A stretch of DNA of 64,000 bases from an uncultured Verrucomicrobiota bacterium (lineage in GTDB: Bacteria > Verrucomicrobiota > Verrucomicrobiia > Opitutales > Opitutaceae): assembly GCA_903898675.1 (NCBI GenBank), contig CAIUGM010000027.1, forward strand, positions 62,001 through 126,000, written 5' to 3'. Under the pieces are notes generated by a model. The model was given only the letters and a program-made list of their open reading frames with translations, was not told where the DNA came from and did no database searches. This document shows, in pieces, positions 36,333-44,475 of the stretch (within the stretch, counting starts at the first letter, position 1; every line of letters starts with the position of its first letter). A program made the translations under genes and the position numbers.

Positions 36333-36983
36333 ATGAAAAACAACCGCATTGAATCGTTCCTCGCCGCGACCGCTCTTCTCGGAGCCCTGCTCGCGTTTGC
36401 CAGCCCCGCCCAAGCCAAAACCCGCTCGGGTACCTACACCACGAGTGGCGGCAAGTCCGGTAGCGTCACCCAGTCCGTCACGCGCTCAGCGGGCCAGGTG
36501 GATCGCAGCTCCTCCCTGACCAACCAAAACGGGCAGATGGCGTCCAAGAATTCCACGCGCACGACCAACCAGTCGGCCGGCACCAGCACCTATAACAGCA
36601 CCGCCACCGGCTTCAACGGGAAGACCGCCACGGTCAATAGCAACTCGTCGACCAACCCCGACGGATCGATCAGCACGAGTGGCTCGCGCACGGGTTTCAA
36701 CGGCCAGACGCAGACATTCGCCGCCACCACCGTTCCCGGCAGCTCGACCACGGGCACGATCACCGGGGCCAAGGGCCAGACCGCATCGTTCACCTCGACC
36801 CCCGTCAAGGACTCGGACGGCCTGGGTCACAACACCGCGATCACCGGCCCCAACGGCCAGACCGCCACCCGCGACGTCTACAATCAAAAGAACCCCGACG
36901 GCTCCGTCACCCGCTCGGTCGAAACCACCAAGCCCGACGGCACGACCAACACGAGGACGGCAACGCTGACGCCGACAACCTGA
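36333..36983 (+). CDS. exported Gly/Ser/Thr-rich repeat protein
   Basis: 216 residues. Signal peptide ending SPAQAKT (about residue 30). The mature part is built of imperfect repeats around (T)G(F/P/A)NG(K/Q)T(A/Q)T: TGFNGKTATVNS, TGFNGQTQTFAA, TGAKGQTASFTS, TGPNGQTATRDV, alternating with NPDGSxxxS units. It is polar, nearly free of aromatic residues, without Cys, and has no catalytic motif. Likely an extracellular or periplasmic beta-repeat or disordered protein. I do not recognise a family. A strong terminator follows. Confidence 0.82.
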   Translation: MKNNRIESFLAATALLGALLAFASPAQAKTRSGTYTTSGGKSGSVTQSVTRSAGQVDRSSSLTNQNGQMASKNSTRTTNQSAGTSTYNSTATGFNGKTATVNSNSSTNPDGSISTSGSRTGFNGQTQTFAATTVPGSSTTGTITGAKGQTASFTSTPVKDSDGLGHNTAITGPNGQTATRDVYNQKNPDGSVTRSVETTKPDGTTNTRTATLTPTT

Positions 36984-37010
36984 CGCCTTTCGTCACGAAC
37001 CTTCTCTTCG

Positions 37011-37047
37011 CCGCCGTCGGTGCCTCGCGCCCAACGGCGGTTTTTTT
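37011..37047 (+). terminator. intrinsic terminator after the repeat-rich secreted protein
   Basis: Stem CCGCCGT / ACGGCGG with an inner GGTGC / GCGCC helix, followed by seven T (37041-37047). It begins 28 bases after the stop codon. Confidence 0.88.
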
Positions 37048-37078
37048 ATGTTCGGTGCAATGTCTGCGTGGGCTTGGG

Positions 37079-37132
37079 TGTAGCAGCGGTCGTAAGACCG
37101 CTGGCGCCAGCCGTCTGACGACGGCTGCTACA
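37079..37132. repeat. intergenic inverted repeat, family GTAGCAGCGGTC, copy 1
   Basis: Left arm GTAGCAGCGGTCGTAAGACC, centre GCTGGCGCCAGC, right arm CGTCTGACGACGGCTGCTAC. The near-identical element in opposite orientation lies at 52753-52805, and a decayed copy at about 59971-60018. Confidence 0.88.
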
Positions 37133-37215
37133 AAGAAAGGCCGCAGCCTTGCTACGAACGGCCACTTCTCCGCCGTTGCACCGCGTCCGCAACCGACCAG
37201 TGTTCGCCTCGAAGC

Positions 37216-38499
37216 ATGAGGCCCAACGAAACCCCCGCGAACCAACCGTCGAATGTCTGGCGCTGGGTGCCGTCGCTTTATTTTGGGCAGGGCCTGCCGT
37301 ACGTGATCGTGATGTCCGTGTCGGTCGTGATGTACAAGAACCTCAAGGTCTCGAACACCGACATCGCACTCTACACCAGCTGGCTCTACCTGCCCTGGGT
37401 CATCAAGCCGCTGTGGTCGCCACTGGTGGATCTGCTGGGCACCAAGCGCCGCTGGATCGTCAGTCTCCAATTCGTGGTCGGGGCCGCGCTCGCGCTGGTG
37501 GCGCTGACCGTGCCGGGGCCGGAGTTCTTCCGGCTGACCCTCGCGGTTTTCTGGCTGCTCGCGTTCAGCTCGGCGACCCATGACATCGCCGCCGATGGTT
37601 TTTATCTGCTCGCGTTGCCACCGCACGACCAAGCGGCGTTTGTCGGGGTGCGGAGCACCTTCTACCGGGTCGCGACGATCGCCGGCCAGGGCGGGCTGGT
37701 CTATCTCGCCGGTCGGTGGCAGGCGGCAACCGGCGACATCGCGCAGGCGTGGGCCTTGGTGTTTGGGCTGGTCGCGGGAATCTTTCTGCTGCTTGGCCTC
37801 TATCACTGGTTCGCGCTGCCCCGGCCCGGGGCAGATCACGCCGTGAAACGCGAACCGCGCCTGCTCGCGGGTTTCGCCGGCGTGTTCGCCGCGTTTTTTC
37901 GGAAGAAGGACATCGGCCGGATCCTGGGCTTCCTGCTGCTGTATCGTTTCGCTGAGGCGCAATTGTTGAAACTGGTTACGCCCTTCCTGATCGATGCGCG
38001 CACGACCGGCGGGTTGGGTCTGACGACCGAGCAAGTGGGCCTCATCTATGGCACGGTGGGCATCATCGCCTTGATGCTGGGCGGTCTGGTCGGCGGCTAT
38101 GCGCTGGCGCGTTTTGGCCTCAAGCGGCTGCTCTGGCCCATGATTTTCGCCATGTACGTGCCGAATATCGTCTTCGTCCTGCTGGCGCTGAATCAGCCGG
38201 AGAATATTTCCCTGATCGGCGGCGCCCTGGCGATGGAGCAATTTGGTTACGGCTTCGGTTTCTCGGCCTACCTCGTCTACATGATGATGGTCGCGGACGG
38301 TGAGCACCGCACGGCCCACTACGCGATCTGCACCGGCTTCATGGCGCTCGGCATGATGCTGCCCGGCATGGCCGCCGGCTGGCTCGAGGACCACCTCGGC
38401 TACGTGAAGTTTTTCGAGTGGGTCCTGGTCGCGACCATCCCGTCCTTCATCGCCACCGCGTTGATCAAGGTTGATCCGGAGTTCGGGAAGAAGGCGTAG
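37216..38499 (+). CDS. MFS transporter, AmpG-like (shorter paralogue)
   Basis: 427 residues, 12 membrane segments, start MRPNETPANQPSNVWRWVPS. Shares the AmpG-type order of motifs with the carrier at 27110: LYFGQGLPYVIVMSVSVVMY, VIKPLWSPLVDLLGTKRRW, SSATHDIAADGFYLLAL. AmpG imports anhydro-muropeptides; this protein could serve the same or another saccharide. No enzyme gene is coupled to it. The following threonine deaminase gene is convergent. Confidence 0.85.
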   Translation: MRPNETPANQPSNVWRWVPSLYFGQGLPYVIVMSVSVVMYKNLKVSNTDIALYTSWLYLPWVIKPLWSPLVDLLGTKRRWIVSLQFVVGAALALVALTVPGPEFFRLTLAVFWLLAFSSATHDIAADGFYLLALPPHDQAAFVGVRSTFYRVATIAGQGGLVYLAGRWQAATGDIAQAWALVFGLVAGIFLLLGLYHWFALPRPGADHAVKREPRLLAGFAGVFAAFFRKKDIGRILGFLLLYRFAEAQLLKLVTPFLIDARTTGGLGLTTEQVGLIYGTVGIIALMLGGLVGGYALARFGLKRLLWPMIFAMYVPNIVFVLLALNQPENISLIGGALAMEQFGYGFGFSAYLVYMMMVADGEHRTAHYAICTGFMALGMMLPGMAAGWLEDHLGYVKFFEWVLVATIPSFIATALIKVDPEFGKKA

Positions 38500-38529
38500 G
38501 GGGCCATTGCCCGGGGTGGAGCCCGGCCT

Positions 38530-39687
38530 TTACTTCGCCACCAGAATCGGAAACCCGCTCTTGCGCAGTGCGCGGTGCAGTTCGCGGATGTGGGCGTGGT
38601 CGCGTGTCTCGACGGTGCAGACGGCGTTCACGGCGTGGATGTCGGGGCCGCTGAAGGCGCGGTCGTGCTCGATGTCCTTGAAGCTGGCGCCGGACTCGGC
38701 GATGACGCGCGACAACGCCGCGAGACCACCCGGGCGGTCGCTGATGACAACGGTAAACCGGGTCATGCGGCCGTCATGCACGAGGCCTTTCTCAATGACG
38801 CGGCTGAGAATCGCCGGGTCGATGTTGCCGCCGCAGACCACGAGCACGACCTTCTTGCCGCGCAGTTCCGGCAGCAGGCCCGTCATCATGGCGGCGAGCG
38901 GCGCGGCCGCCGCGCCCTCGACGACGGATTTCTCCAGCTCGACCATGCGCAGGATGGCGAGGGCAATGGAATCCTCGGTCACCCGCACGACGCGATCCAC
39001 GTGCCGCCGCGCGAGGGCGAATGCATTCGTGCCCATCGTCAGCGTGGCGAGACCGTCGGCGAGGGTCGGCCGGCGCGGCACGTTGACGGGTTTGCCCGCG
39101 CGCAGCGCGGCAGTGAAATTTCCCGTCGCCATGCTCTCGACGCCGATGACCTTGACGCGGCGGCGCAGGGTCTTGACCGCCAGGGAAACCCCGGCGATCA
39201 GCCCGCCGCCACCCACCGGGCAGACGATGGCATCGACGTCCGGTACCTGTTCCAGCACCTCCAGGCCAAGCGTGCCCTGCCCCGCGATGATGTCCGGGGC
39301 GTCGAAGCCGTGGATGTAAGTGAGTCCTTCCGCCGCCGCGAGCGTGTCGGCGAGCGCGCGGGCCTCGGCAAAATCCCGGCCGCGCACCAGCACCTTGGCG
39401 CCGATCCGGCGGCAGGTGCTCACCTTGATCAACGGCGCGTAGTCGGGCATCACAACCGTGACCGGGATGCCGAGCAGCTTGCCGTGATAAGCCAGCCCGA
39501 GGGCGTGGTTGCCGGCGGAGGCGGCGATCACCCCGCGTTTTTTCTGCGCCGGCGAAAGCCGCAGCAGGGCGTTGCGGGCGCCGCGCTCCTTGAACGAACC
39601 GGTGCGCTGGAGGTTGTCGAGTTTGCAGAAAATCCGGGCGCCGGTGATCTCCGAAAGCGGGATCGATTCCGGACAGGGTGTAACCAC
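38530..39687 (-). CDS. threonine deaminase with C-terminal ACT domain (start codon problem)
   Basis: A PLP enzyme that converts threonine to 2-oxobutanoate and ammonia. The Schiff-base lysine is in TGSFKERGARNAL, the PLP-phosphate loop is VCPVGGGGLIAG, and an ACT domain (about residues 305-385, RFTVVISDRPGGLAALSRVI) suggests amino-acid feedback. The length fits the TdcB/IlvA short class. The first canonical start is GTG 39687, but recognisable family sequence continues upstream in frame to a TAG at 39766-39768 (ITLADIRGARRRIASGV) with no ATG, GTG or TTG. So either the protein is truncated by about 23 residues or an unusual codon such as ATC is used. Confidence 0.88.
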   Translation of the reverse strand: MVTPCPESIPLSEITGARIFCKLDNLQRTGSFKERGARNALLRLSPAQKKRGVIAASAGNHALGLAYHGKLLGIPVTVVMPDYAPLIKVSTCRRIGAKVLVRGRDFAEARALADTLAAAEGLTYIHGFDAPDIIAGQGTLGLEVLEQVPDVDAIVCPVGGGGLIAGVSLAVKTLRRRVKVIGVESMATGNFTAALRAGKPVNVPRRPTLADGLATLTMGTNAFALARRHVDRVVRVTEDSIALAILRMVELEKSVVEGAAAAPLAAMMTGLLPELRGKKVVLVVCGGNIDPAILSRVIEKGLVHDGRMTRFTVVISDRPGGLAALSRVIAESGASFKDIEHDRAFSGPDIHAVNAVCTVETRDHAHIRELHRALRKSGFPILVAK

Positions 39688-40048
39688 GACGCCACTGGCG
39701 ATCCGGCGACGGGCGCCGCGGATGTCCGCGAGGGTGATGGAAGGCGCGGGTTTGATGGCTTGTTTCTAGGCTTCGCGCCGGTCCGTGCAATCAAGATGCG
39801 GGAGGACTGGTCGCTTGGCGCTTGTTTGAGGGAAGGCGCGGGTTCCCAACACACCCCGGCGCGTCGCGCCACCCCTCTCCAGAGGGGACCCTGCGCAATG
39901 CTGTCGTAAATTCCCCTCTTGAGAGGGGTGCCCGACAGGGCGGGGTGTGTTGGCTCGCCGTCCGTTCCCCCGCCCAAAGATTTCACCCCGGGTTTTCTAG
40001 ACAAGTCGGCCCGCCTCCTTCACGTTAACCGTCCAAGCCCACCCGATC
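39688..40048. other. 361-base intergenic region
   Basis: Bases 39688-39765 encode, on the minus strand, the conserved N-terminal extension of threonine deaminase that lacks a canonical start. The inverted repeat at 39846-39953 occupies much of the rest. The last 95 bases before the RelE-like gene show no further structure I can name. Confidence 0.6.
39846..39953. repeat. 108-base inverted repeat (CCAACACACCCC...GGGGTGTGTTGG)
   Basis: Outer arms CCAACACACCCC (39846-39857) and GGGGTGTGTTGG (39942-39953) are perfect complements. Inside are two small palindromes, CCCCTCTCCAGAGGGG and CCCCTCTTGAGAGGGG, and CCCTG / CGACAGGGC segments. The nested layout would let the element form a cruciform with side hairpins. 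Only one copy in the window. Confidence 0.85.
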
Positions 40049-40402
40049 ATGTACCAGGTCACTTTTTCCGAACAAAGCATGCGCGAGCTCAACCGGCTCG
40101 ACAAGCTGGCCCAGCTGGACGTGATCGAGCCGATCAGCAAAATCCGCCCGGACGATTTGTCGCATCCGCGCGAGCCGCTCGGCAAATTCCACCGCAACGG
40201 CAAGGATTACTACCGCCTGCGGGCCGGGGACTTCCGGTTTTACTTTGAGGTGAAGGACGAGACGACGCTCCACACCCACTACATCCTGCACAAGGCCTCG
40301 CTGGAGGACTGGCTTTTCCGCATGAAGCTGCCGGTGTCCGAACAGCAGCTGGTCGAGCAGCACTCCAAGTTCTGGAAGTACCTGGAAGGTTTGACCAAGT
40401 AA
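40049..40402 (+). CDS. RelE/ParE-fold protein, no antitoxin partner
   Basis: 117 residues. The first 85 have the RelE/ParE toxin pattern: VTFSEQSMRELNRLDKLAQL, PLGKFHRNGKDYYRLRAGDF and RFYFEVKDETTLHTHYILHK. A 30-residue C-terminal extension (LPVSEQQLVEQHSKFWKYLE) follows. No antitoxin gene lies beside it; instead pssA starts 6 bases after its stop, so the two are co-transcribed. It may be a domesticated toxin fold with a house-keeping role. Function unproven. Confidence 0.75.
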   Translation: MYQVTFSEQSMRELNRLDKLAQLDVIEPISKIRPDDLSHPREPLGKFHRNGKDYYRLRAGDFRFYFEVKDETTLHTHYILHKASLEDWLFRMKLPVSEQQLVEQHSKFWKYLEGLTK

Positions 40403-40408
40403 TCCGTC

Positions 40409-41314
40409 ATGTCCGACCTCGAGCAGCGCGACAACCCGTACAACGTCACCCAGGCCAGCCGGATTTACTTCCTGCCGAACCTGATGACCGCCGGGAACCT
40501 GTTCTGCGGGTTCGCCGCCGTGATCAAGTGCATCCAGGCGCGGCTGATCACCGACCTCGGCGAATACGCCGGCATCCATTCGCAGGTCACGTCCAACGAG
40601 CTGTACACCCATGCGGTCTGGCTGATTTTGGCAGCGGTCGTCTTCGACTCGCTCGACGGCCGGCTGGCGCGCATGGGCGGCCGCACCTCCCTGTTCGGCG
40701 CGGAGTTTGATTCCCTCGCCGACGTGGTGTCCTTCGGCATGGCCCCGGCACTGATGGTGTTTTTCCTGATCTTGGCACCGCGGGGCGACTACCAGTGGTT
40801 CCGGGAGTTCGGATGGTTCATCGCCTTCATTTACCTCCTGTGCGGCGCCGTGCGGCTGGCGCGCTTCAATGTCATCACCAACCCGCTCCTCCACCGGGCG
40901 GAAAAGGAGTCCAACAAGGATTTCGTCGGACTCCCCATCCCGGCGGCCGCCGGCACGGTGGCGACCCTCGTGCTGCTGTTGCTCAACATGTCGGCCAATG
41001 CCCGGGAGCTCCGGGAGTGGACCCTCGCGCTGCCGCTGCTCCTCATCCTCGTGTCCTTCCTGATGGTCAGCACGGTGCGTTATCCCAGCTTCAAGCAGGT
41101 CAACTGGGAAACCCGGACCAAGGTCCGCTCGTTTGTGGCCTTTCTGGTGGTCGCGGGCATCGCCATCAAGCTGCGGGAGATCTCGTTTTTCTTCCTTTTC
41201 CTGGCCTATATCTTCTACGGGCTGTTCGCCCACTACCAGCGGGGCGTCCGGCATGTGCAGATGCGGGCGCTGCGCCGAAAGGTTGTGAAAATGAAGCTGG
41301 ATAGTTCCGAATAA
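40409..41314 (+). CDS. pssA: CDP-diacylglycerol-serine O-phosphatidyltransferase
   Basis: 301 residues, about eight membrane helices. The CDP-alcohol phosphotransferase motif DG-x2-AR-x8-G-x3-D-x3-D is present in SLDGRLARMGGRTSLFG and AEFDSLADVVSFG. It makes phosphatidylserine, precursor of phosphatidylethanolamine. The N-terminus NLMTAGNLFCGF and internal GLPIPAAAG are typical of the PssA branch. Forms a two-gene unit with the RelE-like gene. Confidence 0.9.
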   Translation: MSDLEQRDNPYNVTQASRIYFLPNLMTAGNLFCGFAAVIKCIQARLITDLGEYAGIHSQVTSNELYTHAVWLILAAVVFDSLDGRLARMGGRTSLFGAEFDSLADVVSFGMAPALMVFFLILAPRGDYQWFREFGWFIAFIYLLCGAVRLARFNVITNPLLHRAEKESNKDFVGLPIPAAAGTVATLVLLLLNMSANARELREWTLALPLLLILVSFLMVSTVRYPSFKQVNWETRTKVRSFVAFLVVAGIAIKLREISFFFLFLAYIFYGLFAHYQRGVRHVQMRALRRKVVKMKLDSSE

Positions 41315-41407
41315 CTTTTCCCTGTGAACAACCCGCCGGTTATTCGTGGTTATTCGTACCCGGCTCACCGTCACCGGATCGCGGTATTTCCCTCGTAAAC
41401 CCCGGGG

Positions 41408-41436
41408 TTACTGCGAAAATCCGGGACCATAATAAT
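41408..41436 (+). promoter_or_regulatory. dnaN: possible dnaN promoter
   Basis: AATAAT at 41431-41436 matches five of six positions of a sigma-70 -10 box, with TTACTG 17 bases upstream as a weak -35. The whole stretch 41425-41490 is unusually A/T rich for this genome and lies directly before dnaN. It is a pattern match only. Confidence 0.3.
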
Positions 41437-41508
41437 ACGAATACTTCCTTATTGAATACCTCTCTAATCATCCTTTGTTAGTTAAAAGCACCAATAACGC
41501 CCCGCCCG

Positions 41509-42633
41509 ATGAAATTTAAGATCAACCGCGACCACTTCAGCAACGGCCTAGCCCAGGTCCTCAACGTCGTCGGCTCCAAGGCGGCGATGCCCATTTTAAG
41601 CAATGTTTTGATCGAGGCGGAAAAGGATTACATTTCGCTGACGACCACCAATCTCGACCTCGGCATCCGGTGCAAGATCAAGGCTGACGTCAAGGAAGGC
41701 GGCTCTGTCACCCTGCCGGTGAAGCGTCTGGCCACGATTGTCCGCGAACTGCCAAATGTGGATGTCTCGTTCGACTCGTCGGCCGCGCACCAGGTCAAGA
41801 TTGCCTCGGGAGGTTCCAATTTCCGCATCATGGGCATCGGCGCGGAGGAATTTCCGAAGCTGCCGGATTCAGCGGACGACAAGACCTTCACACTCGAGCA
41901 GGCCGAGCTTGCCACGATGCTGAGCAACGTCTCGTACGCGCAGTCGACCGACGAGACCCGCTACATCCTCAACGGCGTCTATTTCAACTTCAAGGAGGGC
42001 AAGCTCGCGCTCGTCGCCACCGACGGCCGCCGCCTAGCGCTTGTCAGCAAGGAAATGACCGTCGCGTCCGCCAGCGCGGGTGCAATCATCCTGCCGGCGA
42101 AAACGGTCGCCGAGCTGCTGCGCCTCCTCGGCAAGGGCGAGAAGCTCACCATCGCGTTCAACGAGCGCCGCGCGGCGTTCCAGATCGACACCGGCAAGGA
42201 CACCAGCGGCCTGACCGACAGCATTTATCTCTTCTCGAAGGTCGTGGAGGGTAACTACCCGAATTACCAGCAGGTCATTCCCAAAGAGACGCACCAGCGC
42301 ATCAAGCTCGAGCGCGAGCTGTTCCTGCAGTGTGTGCACCGCGCCGCCCTCGTCACGTCCGAGAAATCCAACTCGGTTAAAATCAAGCTCTCCGCCAACC
42401 TCCTCGAAATCAGCGCGTCGTCGCCGGACTTCGGCGAATCGCACGAGTCGATGGCGATCTCCTACAGCGGCCCCGAGCTGCAGGTGGCTTTCAATCCCCA
42501 GTTTGTGATGGATCCACTGCGCGCCCTCACGAAGGACGAGGTGTTCTTCGAGCTGAAGGACGAGGTCAGCCCCGGCGTATTCAAGACGCTGGAGAGCTTC
42601 GTCTGCGTGATCATGCCGGTGCGGCTGAGCTAA
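41509..42633 (+). CDS. dnaN: DNA polymerase III sliding clamp (beta subunit)
   Basis: 374 residues, start [20 protein letters not shown]. Three clamp domains of about 120 residues; family hallmarks are [27 protein letters not shown] and the C-terminal [11 protein letters not shown] ending with the MPxRL motif. Dimer ring that holds polymerase on DNA. The neighbours are pssA and an uncharacterised membrane protein; dnaA and recF are not adjacent. A short hairpin GGCGG-TTTTG-CCGCC follows the stop. Confidence 0.96.
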   Translation: MKFKINRDHFSNGLAQVLNVVGSKAAMPILSNVLIEAEKDYISLTTTNLDLGIRCKIKADVKEGGSVTLPVKRLATIVRELPNVDVSFDSSAAHQVKIASGGSNFRIMGIGAEEFPKLPDSADDKTFTLEQAELATMLSNVSYAQSTDETRYILNGVYFNFKEGKLALVATDGRRLALVSKEMTVASASAGAIILPAKTVAELLRLLGKGEKLTIAFNERRAAFQIDTGKDTSGLTDSIYLFSKVVEGNYPNYQQVIPKETHQRIKLERELFLQCVHRAALVTSEKSNSVKIKLSANLLEISASSPDFGESHESMAISYSGPELQVAFNPQFVMDPLRALTKDEVFFELKDEVSPGVFKTLESFVCVIMPVRLS

Positions 42634-42663
42634 CCCTGCGGCGGTTTTGCCGCCATCCCCACC

Positions 42664-43548
42664 ATGCCGGAAACGCTCTCCCTGTTTCTTGCCCCGTCGG
42701 TCGCCGTCCTGCTGCTGTTGCTTTACATCAACCTGCGCGTGGCGTCACCGGTCCTGGCGATTCCCATCCGCTGGCTGCGGTGGGTGCTTTTCGCGATCAT
42801 CGCCGCGCAATCGAACGAACAGTTCGCCCTGATCGACCGTCCGTTCTGGGTGGTGGCGCTGGCGGTTTTCCTCCTGTGGTTCCTGCTGGAATCGGGCTTC
42901 AACTGGCTGAAAGTCAGCGCGATCAGCCTGAGCCCGATGCCGTTGTTCCCCCGCTATGTCGTCAACAGCGGCGGGGATGAGTGGCCGACGCAGCAACGCC
43001 TGCTGCGGGTGCGCGACTGGCTGCGCGGCCACGGGTTTGTCCATGTGCAGGCACTGAAGGCCGAGCTGGGCGGCGGCATCTGGCTGCGCACCTCGGTTTA
43101 CCAAAACCAGGACAACACCGAGCGCCTCCATGTGCTCTTCGTGCCGCAGGAAAACGGCGCGATCACGGTTTGTTACAGCCTCGCCACCCAGCTCGGTGAT
43201 GCCCGGCGCTACGTGACGGACAACCTCTACATTCCCTTTGGCGGCTTCTATCCGGAAAGCTGGCAGGTTGAGCGGAGTCCCTGGCGCCGCCGTCTGGCCG
43301 GACTGGTCGCGCGGCATCGCGCCCGGCTCGCCCGGGCCGGCGCGCCGGCGCAGGCGTGGGAGATCAGCCCGATCGACGACATCAACCAGCAGCAGCAGCA
43401 CATGGAGATGATCAACACCGAGCTCGGGTACCTGCAGCCGCAGGCAGAGCGCGAGGAATTCGGCAAGATCACCCCCGAGGGACGATTCCGGATCTGGAAA
43501 GAGGCCTGGCTGCTCGATTACCTGGGGATCGCGGGGCGGTACCGCTAA
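42664..43548 (+). CDS. uncharacterised membrane protein
   Basis: 294 residues, start MPETLSLFLAPSVAVLLLLL. Two to three membrane helices in residues 1-85, then a soluble part of about 200 residues with LGGGIWLRTSVYQNQDNTER and an Arg-rich stretch (RRRLAGLVARHRARLARAG) before a QQQQ segment. I recognise no family. The soluble part has no obvious catalytic motif. Start lies 30 bases after dnaN, so it may be co-transcribed. Confidence 0.75.
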   Translation: MPETLSLFLAPSVAVLLLLLYINLRVASPVLAIPIRWLRWVLFAIIAAQSNEQFALIDRPFWVVALAVFLLWFLLESGFNWLKVSAISLSPMPLFPRYVVNSGGDEWPTQQRLLRVRDWLRGHGFVHVQALKAELGGGIWLRTSVYQNQDNTERLHVLFVPQENGAITVCYSLATQLGDARRYVTDNLYIPFGGFYPESWQVERSPWRRRLAGLVARHRARLARAGAPAQAWEISPIDDINQQQQHMEMINTELGYLQPQAEREEFGKITPEGRFRIWKEAWLLDYLGIAGRYR

Positions 43549-43673
43549 ACCAAGCGGACCGGCTGGCTTGGAGCGAAATCCCACCCCGGCCCGCGGGTTA
43601 CAAGCAGGTGACGAAGGCTGGTCGTGATTGTGCTGGGGCTGTGCTTTCGCAAGCTGCTTCCAAATCACGAATA

Positions 43674-44027
43674 ATGAACATCCACTTATTTGACCGCGAC
43701 GAACAATCCCAGGCTTATGCGGTCGGGCAGACCATTTTCCAGGCGGGAGACCCCGGGGAGCACATGTACGCCGTGATCGATGGTTCGGTCGACATCATCA
43801 TCCGCGGAAAAACGGTCGAAACGGTTGGCGCCGGCGGCGTCTTTGGGGAGATGGCGCTGGTGGAAGACCGCGCCCGCATCGCCACCGCGCAGGTGAACAC
43901 GGCCGCCAAGCTGGTCCAGATCGATCGCAAGCGCTTTGAATTCCTGGTGCAGCAGAACCCTTACTTTGCCCTTCAGCTGATGGCGGTGATGGCCCGGCGC
44001 CTGAGGCGGATGGACGAGAAGCTCTGA
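43674..44027 (+). CDS. single-domain cyclic-nucleotide-binding protein
   Basis: 117 residues consisting of only a cNMP-binding beta-roll: IFQAGDPGEHMYAVIDGSVDI, the phosphate-binding cassette GGVFGEMALVEDRARIATA and a C-terminal helix with LMAVMARRLRRMDEKL. There is no DNA-binding helix-turn-helix, so it is not a CRP-type regulator. The cassette has GEMAL followed by RIATA, fitting cAMP or cGMP binding. Partner unknown. Confidence 0.87.
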   Translation: MNIHLFDRDEQSQAYAVGQTIFQAGDPGEHMYAVIDGSVDIIIRGKTVETVGAGGVFGEMALVEDRARIATAQVNTAAKLVQIDRKRFEFLVQQNPYFALQLMAVMARRLRRMDEKL

Positions 44028-44114
44028 CGGGGCCCGCGGTCAAAGCGCCGTTAAACGCGGGGGCGGCGGGAAAAAGGACTGGTGTCCCGGGCCATTCCCG
44101 GTAACCCGTTAAGC

Positions 44115-44417
44115 ATGCTCCCGTTTGCCGAATCCGCCTTCGATAAGCTCAAGACGCTGCCCCCGGCCGTCTGGTTGAAGATCGGCATCGCGATCGCCGC
44201 CGTCATCGTCGTGGTCTTTGTTTTCCGAAAGGTGATGAAGGTGAACAAGATTATCGCCGCGATCATCGTGTTTGTGGTGACGACCGTCGTCTTTTTCTCG
44301 TGGGTGTACAACCGCAACGAGCCCAAGTTCATGACCCCGATCGTGGAAAAGATCGCCCCCTTCTTCCCGAGTGCCGGCGCGTACAACGCCAAGCAGCAGA
44401 CTGCGCCCAAGCCGTAA
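44115..44417 (+). CDS. small membrane protein, unknown
   Basis: 100 residues from the ATG at 44115 (a GTG 11 codons upstream at 44082 is the alternative). Two adjacent hydrophobic helices (about 16-37 and 43-59) separated by a short basic turn [11 protein letters not shown], then a polar tail rich in Pro and Ala. Probably an inner-membrane hairpin protein. It lies between the cNMP-domain gene and gnd on the same strand. Confidence 0.65.
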   Translation: MLPFAESAFDKLKTLPPAVWLKIGIAIAAVIVVVFVFRKVMKVNKIIAAIIVFVVTTVVFFSWVYNRNEPKFMTPIVEKIAPFFPSAGAYNAKQQTAPKP

Positions 44418-44475
44418 GTCATATTTCGGAGAAAAAGATTGGGCGTTTTGGCGGAAAGGGGTAAGGTGCTGGCGT

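Noticed and set aside
40049-40402. Type II toxin-antitoxin locus
   Set aside because: Only a RelE-fold protein is present; there is no small antitoxin frame on either side.
41315-41508. Possible replication origin before dnaN
   Set aside because: The region is A/T rich, but no dnaA gene is adjacent and I see no cluster of DnaA boxes; a promoter region is a simpler reading.
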